A DNA stretch of 64,000 nt from Uloborus plumipes. Taxonomy: Eukaryota > Arthropoda > Arachnida > Araneae > Uloboridae. The stretch spans positions 248,001 through 312,000 of the forward strand of contig JAXGGA010000020.1 in NCBI GenBank assembly GCA_038373865.1, in the 5' to 3' direction. Of the stretch, positions 11,333-23,699 are shown piece after piece (position 1 is the first letter of the stretch; each line of letters opens with the position of its first letter). A program made the translations under genes and the position numbers. The notes under the pieces are model-generated. The model was given only the letters and a program-made list of their open reading frames with translations, did not search any database and was not told where the DNA came from.

Positions 11333-12797
11333 TATTATTTTGAGCTATTTTTTAATTTATTAATATTAAAAAAATAAAAGAATTAGTGACTAAAAAGTAA
11401 ATAAGTAAATATTGAATTAATATAGCTTACTATCAGAATAAAAGGGATACTGTACTATGTTTTAAAAGTCGATGGGAGATAATAATTTTAACATATACCA
11501 TTGGTGATGAAACACATTTTCATTTGTTTTGATCAGAATATTTAGGAACGACTTTTAATTGTAAAATATTTCGTAATTCTTTCTAAGATAATTCTTTCAG
11601 ACGTACTCAGACAAGGAAAAAAATTAACAACATTTGAAAGTGTTCCAGGTAAAAAATTCTGATCTATGTAAAGATTCTTTAAATTAATCTTTTCCCAAGG
11701 GTAGCACTAAATTTAATTAGCCCTGGTTTGTCCATTTCAAATTGGAAAATTCAACATTTAACACTCTGTTCGTTTTATTAAATTAAAAATATGGTAATTA
11801 AAAGTTGTTAATCTACATATCTTAAAAGGACATCTAAAAATCCGTTAGTTGAAAAATAACAATACCAAATAAAATGTGCAGTTGGCATTAGTGTAATAGA
11901 AATCTTTATAACTTATAGTTGACATATAGTGATCTCTTCAGTTGAATATAAATCAACTAAATCGGGTTACCTTAAAAAAATTGAAACATAAAATGGTAAA
12001 TATGTAATGAGGATTTAAGTGTTATGTTTAGAAATATAAATGCAAGTAATTGTATCATTTTTTTTTCAATTTGTGTTATACAACTAAAATTGAATCTCTT
12101 GTATTTATAGTATTATAGATGTAATATCGTTTTTATTAATAAAAATACAACTTTTTGTTACTAATTGGTTTAAGTAACAGTGGCTTGGATGATGTTTTTT
12201 TTTTTTTTTTAATTTGAATTTTGTGAATTTACTTTTTCTACGGAATTTAAATATTTTCAACCAAAATGTTACATTGTGCCGTATTTTTTAAGACTTTTGA
12301 GCTTTCTGTTGATATTACAGCAAACGGAAAACTGTATGCAATGGTGGCCTCATTAATATGGCCTCATTCTTCTAAAGTTACTAAAATAAGGTTACATTCA
12401 CTCCATGAAACAATGAATATTACGTGATCTTTATAATCTCTCATGTTGATGTTGTCTTGTGCTAGACTGGCAATTCGGGGTGCTTTACTTATGATTTCTC
12501 ATGAAAAATCCTTATTTAGCACGTTTTCTTGTTCTGTACCAAATTTGTTTAGTACGTTTTAATAGTGTAATTTAGTCTAGTACTTCTGTGTATGGCGTAG
12601 CGATAAACACTTTGTTAGAGTCTTGCTGTATCATTGCGCAATCTAGCGAAAGCCGGCTGTAACCGAAATCAATGCGGATGATGATTAATATAATGTACAA
12701 GTAAGCAATATATGTATCTAAAACAAATTTAGTACATACATTGTGATTTATTTCAAATGGTAAGAACAAAATAAAAAACAAATCTATTTAGCTTCTT
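11333..12797. other. AT-rich non-coding stretch
   Basis: No gene, transposon terminus or tandem repeat was recognised apart from homopolymer T near 12196-12211. Confidence 0.6.
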
Positions 12798-13757
12798 CAC
12801 GCGAGAGCTCGCGCGGGGTCGGAAACGACCCCAGCCCTTTTTTGTTTCCATTTCTTGGAATTTCATGGACAGATAAGGAAGCCATCTTTTGGGTAGCTGC
12901 CATTGTGTCCTTGATTGATATGTGGGTGTGGTTGGAATTTTCTTTAATCCTTTTAATTCTTGTAAACCAGGGGGGTTCTTGCGATTGGAGTCTTTTACGA
13001 GTACTGACGTCAGTAAAGTTCTCGGAACGGAACAGGTGTTTGGAGTCGGTTCCATTCAAAGAATTTCGAAACATTTTGTGAAAAGGAAGTAGTTTTCAGC
13101 AATCCTTCCTCTAGCCCTGATTTTCAGTTAACAAGCGTGTCGTTCACAATGATTATGTAGTTCTGTCCTTGCAAAATTCATATTTTTCAATTGCTTTTGC
13201 ACTACTTATAACAAAGAAAAGATGCCGATTCCATATGAGCAAGGGATGAAGCATTTTAGCTAATTACTAGCCGATGGAGAAAGTGATGAATATGTGTCAT
13301 TTCAGACGATGAAAGTTTAGCAAAAAAAAAAAACTTTAGTGATTTTGACAGTAAAATCAAATTTTCTTTTAGCGAAAATTCTGATAATCCTGATACAGAT
13401 GAAATATTTATTGGGAGAGATAAAGAAACTATTTGGCAAGGAAATAAATTTAGAGCTAAAGTTTGTACTCCAGTTCGAAATATAAGTATTTTTCTTCCTG
13501 CACCAAAGGGAAACGCAAAAAATGTTACTGATGTGTTTGAGAGCTGGAGCTTTTTCGTAATAGTTCATAAAGCACTTTATGCATTTCAAATCAAAAACTG
13601 ATCACTGTAGAAGTCTCTGTTAGTGAAAAAACGTAAATGAATAAAATAAAATAAAGAAGTCATGAAAAAAAGGAAAAGAAATGAAGAACAACACATTGGG
13701 GTCGTTTTCGACCCCGCGCGAGCGCTCGTGTGACAAAACATGGCGCGAGCTCTCGCC
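12798..13757. mobile_element. piggyBac-type remnant with self-complementary ends
   Basis: The two ends carry an inverted motif: GGGGTCGTTTTCGACCCC followed by GCGCGAGCGCTCG at the right (about 13698-13731), and its reverse complement with one change at the left (about 12800-12834). Each motif is itself palindromic. Between them lies a piggyBac transposase N-terminal fragment. A flanking TTAA target is not preserved cleanly, so the exact boundaries are uncertain. At about 0.96 kb it lacks most of the transposase gene. Minus-strand open frames over 12753-13074 are not recognised and are probably chance. Confidence 0.7.
13215..13601 (+). pseudogene. piggyBac-like transposase, N-terminal fragment
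   Basis: Two frames join to give an acidic leader (ADGESDEY, then ISDDES) followed by TPVRNISIFLPAPKGNAKNV and TDVFESWSFF. This is the N-terminal part of the piggyBac transposase domain, where an arginine-asparagine-isoleucine motif and a Pro-x-x-Lys-Gly-x-Ala-Lys-Asn motif are typical. There is one frameshift near 13295 and the frame ends at 13599-13601, before any catalytic aspartate. It cannot encode a working enzyme. Confidence 0.8.
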
Positions 13758-16097
13758 AGTTAAAATAGAAAATAACTTTTAACGTTTACATTGATTTCTG
13801 CAGAGTTAAAAAGGAAACGTTAAAACTTAATCTACAGCAAAGTCGGGGGAAAAAATGTCCATGATTTTTTCCTCAACTAAAACCGCAATAAACATAATTC
13901 TTTCTGAAAAATATAATATTTAAACAGCTTCAGTGGTCTCACATTCAATGACATCCAGTTTTTCGAAAGTAGAAGTAAAACGTGACGCAACTGGATAAGC
14001 GATATAAAAAGGGATTTCAGTGCTTAGATTCTGTATTCTCTGTTGGAAGTATTCTGAAAATCATTCCATGCGACATAAAAATTATTAATAATTAGTCTAG
14101 TTAATGCGGCTAAAACATTCATTTCAATAGTTTTCAACGATTCTGAATAATGTTTTTGTCCAAAAGAACATTCATAAAAATGTATGTGTGTATGTAAAAA
14201 TGTATTATGTGATTAAAGTACATTTCAAACAATTTATTAAAATTAACCAGTACACTTATTAATATCATACACAAGAAATGATTTAACGTCGAATGAAAAA
14301 ATGTGCATTTTGTTACAGATTTTTCCACTTTTTTCGCACGCTGAGTTAATGTCCTGACTTATTTTTAAGTATTTTATTAACTTATTTGATACTGCCAACA
14401 ATGAGCATGAGCAATATTGTTTAGTTCGTAACCAAAGCTTTTTTGTTAAAACAAATTACAAAATTAGCAAAAAAAAAAAAAAAACCTTACCATAATATGA
14501 TCAAAACATATGTGTCTTAAATGACCATTTCATTTCAGTTTCATAAAACAATACAATTAAATAGAGACCTTTTTAAAGAATTAAAATTTCTGAATTTCAA
14601 AATACTGATTACCTTTTAATAAAAAAATATAAAGCTTATATTTGATGAAAAGATGATCCCATACACTCATAAACAAATATAGATATAAATACAAATATGT
14701 AAGTATGCGTTTTTACTCATATGTATGCGTAGAGATAAATGGAGATATTCATGCGGTAATGGTACAAACCATTTTGTAACCAAATGACATTTATGGAATC
14801 CATGCTTTAGTGAGAATACTTAGCAGATATCATTTCGCACTGAGGAACATTAGTGCAATGACATAATGGTGTATATGCACACATCAATAAGCGTAACGTA
14901 AAGTTACGCGTGACTTCAATTCCATTTAGCTCAGGAGCAAGTGTGCCAAGAAATTGTGACTACTAGAGTAGCGGATCATTATGCTAAAAGTAATCGTCTG
15001 ATCTGCATTTCGTATGACATGCTTTTTTATTTTTTTATTTTAACGTTCATTTATCTTATACACTTGCTTGAACATTTTTACTATGCTCATGATTAGCTTT
15101 TTTCCTTAGTATGCTACGTAATTATTTTAGAAATACGCATTTCAAATAGTTTTATAGCTTTAAAATGATTTAGACAGACGTATTTTTCCGTTTTGGGCTA
15201 AGCTTATTGTTATTATATTTTTTGACATTTTAACCACTATTTTTTAACATTGCAATCTTCTATGTTATAACATACAATATATAAGAGTGCAACATAAAAT
15301 CTTGTATTTCAATCCTACATACTACATTGTTAATGCATTTTTATAGTAATTAAAACGACGAAGAAAAATGAAATAATGGGATAGTAATGATGACTTGGAT
15401 AATTACATCACAGCATTTAAAAACAATGCACAAACCTTTGTCTTTAGATATAGTAAAAAGTGAGTAGGGATATGTCTGCATTAAAAAAGCTGATTTCATA
15501 ACTGTAAAACTGAATTTTATTTATGGTGATATTTTTTCAACAAACAACAGTGAAAAAAAACCATATGTATGCAGGATATTATTCCTTTACCATTAAAATA
15601 AAGGATAAGCAGGCTCTATGTTATCTTATTTTTTCATGTTAATTAATAAGTACTTCCGATGCTGCTAATTGGGTAAAATATGGGAAAAAATTTAATATTT
15701 TAGTTATTCATTATAATAAGCTATTTAATTACTTTTTATTATCATGAACGTATTTACAAATGAAATTTTTATTAAAATGTCTTTTTACGTGTTTTGCGTA
15801 ACGTTTTATTTTTTAATAAAGTTGAACATGTTTTTAAAAATTTTCGGTTTTAAGTTAGTTAGGATGTCTGGTAGTTTAGTTAAGTTTTCCTGATGTTAAA
15901 ACTTCTTTCCTAATGATCTCATCTGTAAGGTAAAAGATTTTTCGAGGAAAAAAAAAAGCTCGTGCAAGTTTATAATAATTCCGAATGATGCGTGAAGATA
16001 TGTACTGAAATTTATATTTTTCTTAAAAGCAGTTATTAATCTTTGGTCATTTTTAAGATAAAAGGATAAAACAAATATGTCCTTTAAGCATTGTAAC
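13758..16097. other. AT-rich non-coding stretch
   Basis: Only homopolymers and chance open frames of 60-70 residues were seen. No mobile element ends were recognised. Confidence 0.6.
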
Positions 16098-16204
16098 ACA
16101 GGTAGCACAAATAACCTTTAAACGTTTTATAAATGCTTTTAAGCGGTTGTTACAACGTTAATAACCATTTTACAACCTTTAAAAAACGAAGTGTGCTACT
16201 TGGG
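16098..16204. mobile_element. Very short inverted-end element
   Basis: The ends CAGGTAGCACA and TGTGCTACTTGG are near-complementary around about 107 bp containing repeated AACCTTTAAA words. It resembles a tiny MITE, but the superfamily and target duplication are unclear. Confidence 0.4.
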
Positions 16205-16975
16205 AAGTCTTGTGGTTTGAAGTCTGCTTACAAAATAAGATTAGAAAGCAGTGAAAGAATACATTTCTATAGTATACAGAAATGAATTTATTCCAAATCG
16301 ACTGCTTATTATATAGTTGGTGAAGGGTTTAAGATTGAAATTTTTTCGGACTTCATCTAAATTCAGCATTTGCAACTTAAGTAAAAGCGAATATGATCCT
16401 TTTTATACCGTTGGGATTATCTTATTGTTTATTCCAGGATATTTGCCTTATTGTTGTTCTTAGGTCCATTCTGAAGTTAATGAAAAATTTTGTCCCAGCG
16501 GTATAAAAAAAATTTAATTTATTTTTTCGTCAATTGGATAGTTGATATTATGTAAGAAAAAGTTGCATTTGCTAATTGCTGCCTTAATTTTACATATTTA
16601 ATATTACTTGCTAAAAAACCAAAATAAAAAAATGTAACCTTACTTAAGTGTTAGATGAGTTATTTTTGCTTATTTTAGCCTCCGTACATAAATTATTCCA
16701 TACAATTTTGATGGTACTCTTTCAGTTAATCCTTAGTAAAGCAGCTATTTCCACAAGCAATGCTTAAAGCAAAGTCAGAGTATTCTTAGTCTTTAGCTTA
16801 AGTTTTAAGTATACGAATCTACTTATTTATAACCTCTAAGGAAGTAAGTAACACATACGGATTGTTCTATAAACATGGAGGTTAGAGTCAACTAATAACT
16901 TTAAATGAACATGATATCATAATCCTTTCAAGATTAAATTCATAATTAGTTCTTCGCAGCCTAATTTTACTTAAC

Positions 16976-17203
16976 AATTGAAGGGGCAAGTGGATAAAGG
17001 GGATATGTGACATTTGAATTTTGCCGATTTACACATTTATTAGTGTGTGTTCAATTGTGTCAACTCACAAACACAATTATGTGACAATTTTTAAATTTCT
17101 AGAAAAAGCTTTCCAAAAAAAAGATATTATCACCTTCATACATGGTAAAAAAAAAATTTTCTAAACTTGTCAAATATCACTTTTATCCACTTGCCCCTTC
17201 ATT
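16976..17203. mobile_element. MITE, family A copy 2
   Basis: The left end (AATTGAAGGGGCAAGTGG) and right end (CCACTTGCCCCTTCATT) match copy 1 at 2498-2762, and the interior shares the words next to the left repeat (GACATTTGAATTTT and TGTTCAATTGTGT). Several substitutions and small deletions have accumulated, so it is older or less constrained than copy 1, whose two ends are still identical. Confidence 0.85.
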
Positions 17204-17348
17204 TATATTATATAATACCTATGTATAAAGCTTTATGAATTGATTAAATCCCAAATAGTAGAGATTCTTCAAAAATAGAAGAAAATTCAACAAAACTTTT
17301 GAAAACGCTTGATATTAAACCGAGTTTCTTGTTTTAGTCAAATGTAGT

Positions 17349-17694
17349 ACACTGTAAAAATTGAATGTTTTTTTTACAGTATAATACATCTAATTTTATG
17401 GTAATAAGCTAAAATTGCGAATTTTACAGCAATAAACCAAAATTTTAAATTTTCGTTTATTTCCGTGCGTTTTACAGTTTTAAACTGGAACCTCTGCTGC
17501 CAGTATTGTACTATTGTTTTTACAGTATAATACAGCTAAATTATATGGCAATAAACTGTAAAATTCCTAACTTTACAGCAAAAAATTGTAAAATTGCTAG
17601 TTTTACAGTTTATTTCTGTGAATTTTACAATTTTAAATTGGAGCCTCGGCTACCAGTTTTATACTGTAAAAACAACCGTATTTTTTTGCAGTGT
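17349..17694. repeat. ACTGTAAAA repeat family, copy 3
   Basis: Begins ACACTGTAAAAATTGAATG and ends TTTTTTTGCAGTGT, which are inverted ends. It contains two copies of the GGAACCTC/GGAGCCTC block and many TTTTACAG words. Short open frames through it are not genes. Confidence 0.85.
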
Positions 17695-19635
17695 AATTAT
17701 GTATAAAGCAGTTATCTATTTTAAAAATGTACAATTAAAAAAATTAGTTGGCGCAAATGAAACTTTTGTTGCAAATTGTTAACGGCTCTGTTATTCACTA
17801 GTGACACAAAACATGATTAAATTAACGAATACTGCATTAATTGTCATATTTTTTCACTAATAGCATCTACTTTCTTCATTTTTCCTGAATTTTAAGATAC
17901 AACTTAACTTGGAAATGTGTTTTAAACGATCCTTAAACTTTAGCGATAGATAAATAACTGTGTGCATAGAAAGTAAAAATGTAACTAACGGCATTATGAA
18001 GCCCGTATTTGCAAAGAAGGGCACACCAATATTTTGAGGTTACTCACATATTCTCACTGCAAGACATTTGAGCTTATGGATGTACACACACTTAATAAGA
18101 AATGCTCCGTTTTTATCAACTTTAACAGTTTTAATTATGTTTTTAACTTGAAAATATGTTTAAAAATATGTGCAATTAGGGCTTGTTTTTGATACGAGGG
18201 TAGACGCTGACTTCCGTTGGTGAAAAATTAATACCTATAGGTTTACTTTGCCTTAGCAAGATGTCATCGAATAATTACGCTTTTAAATATTATTTACATA
18301 AATTTCTGATTTTTTCTTAAAATTACGAATGCGTTACAAACAATGAGGACACGCCATAATACATGCTTACTTTCACTTCAGTATTTTTTTTCTTTCAGTC
18401 ATCTTTTAATTGCATGTATAAGCTTTAGAAAATTTCAATTTTTTTAAAATCAATGATTCATTAATATTTATTATAGTTAGTTGAGGTTTTAGATACATGC
18501 TTTGCTTTTGTGTTAAGCATTTAAAGGAGTTATTCAAAATAATAAAAATCTTTCAAATTTTTTTCGAAATGCACATACTGTCGGTAAATACAGGTTTTAT
18601 TCTATAAAGCATATTTTTTGAATGCAAAAAAAGTTCTCTCGGAATTATACTATTTGCATTACAATATATATTTCTAGCATTTAATAAAAATTGAGTGGAC
18701 TAAAAAACTGATGTTGTATAACTACGAATTAAGAGATTTAAACGCTTTTAAATATTTCTTTTCCGTCCTTCGTGTTTTGTCAATCTCAACTTATCTTTTT
18801 TCATAGGAAAATAGAAACCTTTTAGAGGAAACAAAAAAGTTTCTTTAAATTCCACTTTTACTACTTTTAGTAGAAGTTAATGTTTAGTTTCTGCTACATT
18901 TGCTAACCTCGTACGGAAAGTGGAATGCAAGCTTGAATCCATCAGCAATCAATGTAGTGGAATGAGATAATGATTAAACTCCTTTCAAAAACTATCACTG
19001 AATAAAAAATATTTTATAATATAGTTGTTGTTAAACAATTCTTAACCATTTTTATTTTACATTTTAAATTACATGAAATGGTAAAAGCACGCATAGATAT
19101 TGGTTTACAAATAAGAGCTGTTTTCTTTCCAAACAGCATGGGTTACAAACATTTATCTTTTACCAGGAACAAAAATCTTTTGTTGAAATAAATTCTATTG
19201 TCCTTCTTTGCTGGAAAATAGTTCTTTTTTAGAAGTGGGATCGCGATACGATAATATTTGGGATACTTTATCCGACTTTTCTCTGAAAGAAAAAGCTCGA
19301 GTTTCTTGAGTATTTCAAAACAGACTTTCTTTTTTCTTAAACCATACCGTATTGTTGTTCTTAAAATTACATGTAAGAGAAATCTTTACCTAGCAGTTTC
19401 GACCACTAGATATTTCTAATACGCAAAACCCTATTTTTTTAGACATTAACATGTCGGTTTTAAGCAAAAAATATTTTCATAGTGTTCATACATGGGGCTA
19501 ATTTTTTACTTTTGTTCCATTTTAACAAAAGTTGACTCGACACAAGTTAAGGTTAAGATTTTGCCTAACTTGTTTGGATTTGAGCCTAGTCACATGGTGT
19601 GTTTACGTTGCAATTGTTTACCATTAGAATTATTA
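17695..19635. other. AT-rich non-coding stretch
   Basis: No gene, transposon end or long repeat was recognised. Confidence 0.6.
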
Positions 19636-19865
19636 ACTCCGGCCCCTTTGTCTACTGTTCAGAGAAGTCGGACTGGGATAGGGAGATCCCGGGTTCAAAT
19701 ACCGGCTCAGGCATGAACGTACATTCCCTTTCTCTTGTCCCTTCTCTGTTTGAGTGTGTGTTGTGAATGGCTGTCTGCCCTATAAAATGGGAATTTGTGT
19801 TGAGATAAAACGAACTCCCACCTTAATGGTGCTAGTAAAAATTGAAGCCGTACCAATTTCGCATT
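19636..19865 (+). repeat. tRNA-derived SINE candidate
   Basis: A box-B-like GGTTCAAATACC lies at 19692-19703 inside GATCCCGGGTTCAAATACCG, and the sequence before it resembles a degraded tRNA half. The following 150 bp is GC-richer than its surroundings (TGTCTGCCCTATAAAATGGG) and would be the SINE body. Box A is not clear and no target duplication was identified. Confidence 0.5.
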
Positions 19866-20689
19866 AAATCGCGTAAATATATCTACTCGGGCTACTTCTT
19901 CATTTTACCTCGCGCTCGCCTACATGCAATATTCGTGATAGCTAGCACAGCGGCGGAGAATAAATGTTAGAATAAAATTCCATTGAACTTAAATTTTCTC
20001 AAAAGATTTTTTCGAAAAGAAACATCACTTAGTGTATCAAGCTTATTTTTTAAATTATTAACCATTGTTATTACATTTTACTTCATCCTCTTTTTTTCCA
20101 GTTACTTTTCAGTGCTTTTTAATGCATTTTGTCCTATTCTTATTATTTCGTTTCCAAAATAAATCGCACTCTTACAAGACAAATAAATAAATTGCTGGTT
20201 TCCCTTACTATTCTATAAATTTATTTCTAACTTGTTATGAGACAAAAAATGTAGGTTCTTTTTTTTTGCAATTATTCAAAGCATTCTAATGCCATTAATC
20301 TTCCTAGCAGTATTTCAGAAGAAATATGAGTCATTGAAGATTTTTAATCGGCATTCTAATTATACGAATTTCACGAAACGATGAAATTAATTCATTTTCA
20401 TACATTCAAAACCTTATAAAAGACTGAATTAAGACATGCTGGTGCGACATAACTGTCATAACAATCTTTTGACTCAGGAAAATGTCTGGTAAAAATAAAT
20501 AAATAAATAAGTAAAAACACAGAGCATTTCATGCTTATTGCAACAACTCAAGTCAACTCAAATTCAAATTGTGTCGCGACTTCATCTCCCCTTGTACATT
20601 AACTTCTTCATATCTAATTCGTGCATCTACACAAAAACTCACTGCAAAGAATTTCTATAATTTAATTCAAGCACCGCGGTGATGTATTT
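19866..20689. other. AT-rich non-coding stretch
   Basis: Only a short (AAAT)n-like run near 20498 stands out. Confidence 0.5.
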
Positions 20690-21060
20690 ATCTAAGTCTT
20701 GTTCCGTTTCCTCCCATTTGGGAATATCTAATAATTCTTCGTCTCATTTGAGAGCACTCAGTTTCCTCCTGTCAGAAGCGAGAGCCCACGAAATGCACCG
20801 AATCCTTACAAACGAATATGAATAAGTTAAGCTCAAATCCCGTCTTCTACAATGCGTTTAAATGCACCATCAAGCGGTCGCTTTGTGAGGGCTGGCCATC
20901 CATCGCATTAGGGGAAAGCTGAAAGTTAGGGGGAGGAGGACTTGCTATACCATCTGTCGCAAGGCTCCCGTGCTTTGCTAAACGTATTTACATGTCAGTA
21001 GCCGGCTTGGTTAAATGCACCAGGAACTTTCAACATGCATGAAGGAATATGGCGATTAGG
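20690..21060. repeat. Duplicated non-coding block, copy 1
   Basis: This GC-richer block shares a series of collinear words with 22880-23190: GAAATGCACC/GAAATGCACT, AATCCTTACAAA, ACAATGCGTTTAAAT followed by CACCAT, CATCCATC, AGGAACTTT. The copies are in the same orientation about 2.1 kb apart and no frame is conserved between them. Words conserved within drifted sequence would suit either an old segmental duplication or a regulatory element. Confidence 0.55.
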
Positions 21061-22879
21061 ATATAAATCTATCAGCTGGGTTTCTGTTCAAAACACAAAA
21101 GGATTGTGCACACTCGAGAGTGCTGGCTTCAAAAATGAAAAGGTGTGAAAGAAAGCAATAATAGAAATCATTGCTTAAACGGTGGTGATATGGAGTGTTT
21201 TATAAGCCAGAAGAGTTATACTTTTGCATTAAAACGTTTGGTAATGTTTACACATATGAATTTTCTGTTTATATGTGTCGCATTTGAAATTATTTCAGTT
21301 GTGTTTATATAAATAAATAATACAAACACAATGGAAGCAGTCTTGCTTCGATTTTCTAAATTGTATTTAAGTGCTTAAGAAATGTAATGTAGCAATCTCA
21401 CACACTCCACCTTACCACTTAAGTTATAAAAACGCCAATTCACCAGTTGAAAGTTAAGCTGTGCAGGAGTTAAAATATATAATTAAAGGAAGAATTGTGC
21501 AATTAAGGAAAGGCAGATCACAGAAGGAGAAAGTTTGCTCGTACTAACTCGTACATTGCACGTTTGCATGTGTTAGAGACTAGTTGTGTTGATTCACACA
21601 AACGAAAGATGATACTTCTAGGACTGCACGGTCGTTTTGCAAACTTCAATAGATTACTCCTTTATTTTTTTTATCTTGGGTCATCGCGCATTTTTAAACA
21701 GAGGGTGACAGCAATGTTGTGAACAAAACAATGATATTAATAAAACAATGTTATTAATAAAACGGCTCGAATTAACTATATATTAAAAACGTGATTTTTT
21801 TAATTAATAAGCATAAAATAAAAAAGTTATTTTTCATAAGTAGGAATATTTATATAGCACAACCTGTATTAGCAAATGAGCTACCTAATTGTTCTATAGT
21901 TCTTTTTTAATTGGACGGTAAGCGGTTGCATACTGAAGATTTCAATACATGCGTTAGAAATGTTCAAATATTCAACTTTGTGCTTAATTTAAGCTTGGTT
22001 TCATTCTTATAAAAATTTTTAAGCCATTAAATTTCTGACTATTTCCTTTGATTGTTTTGTTTTTTCTTTCTAGTTTTAAGAGATGGGTTGTAAACAATTA
22101 TCTAACTACAAATTCGAAAATTGATATCTTTTCGTCAACGCTTTATTCTGCTTTCTTGGCATGTTTAACATCTAGAACTCAGATTTAAATCTGCAAGTCT
22201 ATGAACATTAAAGCTGCATATCTCATTTAATATTTTAGTCAGCCATTGTTTGCAGTAACAATAGTTTTTAGCAATAACTCTAAAAAGTTGACTTCTTTAT
22301 TGTAAAGACTGTATTTGTAACATGTGCAACAAAAAATAATACTCAAGCAATAATATTACCCATTATTGCAATTCTGCAAAAAGAAGTACTCACTTACTTA
22401 AAGAGCCGAATTTAGTTTGCTTTTCTGAAGAGTTAACAGAACCAAGTCTTGTAATACCATTTTGCACATTAATGAAATGGAGTACATAACGTTAATTGTT
22501 TATCAATTATATTTACTTTGAGAAGCAACATATATAAACATTTTTTTTCTTGAAGGCTGAGCAAGAATGCATCCACAGTACGCAAAATACATATATATTC
22601 GCATGTTTATTTATTGAAATGATGTTTCTAAATTCTAGTGTAGTGGCCGATGTAAGCACTAAATGAAGCTTGGAATCCGTAACCTTACTACTTATATACC
22701 TACTTTAAAGACTCATATAACATATTGTTGAGTGCAGTTCAAAAAATGAATGAATAAATAAAATAAAAAGGTCAAAACACGCATAAAATATTAAACACAT
22801 AAACTAAATAGAACTAAAGATAATTCTATGATTCGTATGTATTAATTTATTTAGCGTAAGAAACGAGTCTATGAACGAG
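21061..22879. other. AT-rich non-coding stretch between duplicated blocks
   Basis: No coding signature or transposon termini recognised. A short direct repeat (AACAATG followed by ATATTAATAAAA or TTATTAATAAAA) is near 21728-21762. Confidence 0.5.
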
Positions 22880-23190
22880 TACATTCCTCTGGAATATTCG
22901 ATAATTTGTTCCAGAATTTGGCAACAGCACTCGCATTGTTCATCACAAGAGCTTTGAAATGCACTAAATCCTTACAAATATGTGAATGAGTAGGGCTTAA
23001 ATCTCCCTTACCACAATGCGTTTAAATTCACCATTATTTCGCCGTGTTGTTGCGCTCTTCATCCATCACATTAAAGGAAAACGACAAGTTGGTACTTGGT
23101 ACACTATCTGTCGTTAGAGTGCTGCTGAGTGCATTTGCATACTACTGATCTGTCAAGGTAAATGTATCAGGAACTTTTGGAATATCTGGA
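22880..23190. repeat. Duplicated non-coding block, copy 2
   Basis: Partner of 20690-21060, in the same order and orientation but more diverged. It starts around the AGCACTCGCATTG word and ends around AGGAACTTTTGG. Confidence 0.55.
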
Positions 23191-23323
23191 AAGAGCGCGT
23201 GTATATTAAATTAATCAACGCATTGAGTTTTATTTATAAATAAATAAAACTTCAAAAATGTTGATTTGTACGTACTGCAGGCGTTACTGTTAGGTCACAA
23301 TGCTCTTTGCAATCGAATATGTC

Positions 23324-23699
23324 ACACTGTAAAAATGAATGTTGTTTTTACAGTATAATACAGCTAATTTATAGTAATAAACTGTGAAAATAGCCCATTT
23401 TACAGTAATAAACTGTACTATTTCTAATTTTACAGTACTGAACAGTATTACTAATTTTACAGTTTATGACAGTGCATTTTACAGTTTTAAACTGGAACCT
23501 CTGCTGCCAGTGTTATACTGTATTGCAATATAATACAGCTGAATTTACAGCGATAAACTGTAAATTTGCTAACTTTACAGTTAGAAACTGTAAAATTGCT
23601 AGTTTAACAGTTTATTGCTGTGCATTTTACAGTTTTAAATTGGAACCTAGGCTGTCAGTATTGTACTGTAAAAACAACGGTTTATTTTTTTGTAGTGCA
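23324..23699. repeat. ACTGTAAAA repeat family, copy 4
   Basis: This is the best-preserved copy. It begins ACACTGTAAAAATGAATG and ends in TTTTTTTGTAGTGCAC. Two internal blocks (GGAACCTCTGCTGCCAG and GGAACCTAGGCTGTCAG) are about 150 bp apart, surrounded by regularly spaced AATAAACTGTAAAAT and TTTTACAG words. Confidence 0.85.

Noticed and set aside
12753..13081. Overlapping open frames of 79-100 residues on both strands
   Set aside because: They lie in the non-coding part of a piggyBac remnant, overlap each other in three frames, and show no known domain.
19492..19716. 74-residue open frame upstream of the SINE candidate
   Set aside because: Its C-terminal part is the translated tRNA-like box-B region, so it is not a gene.
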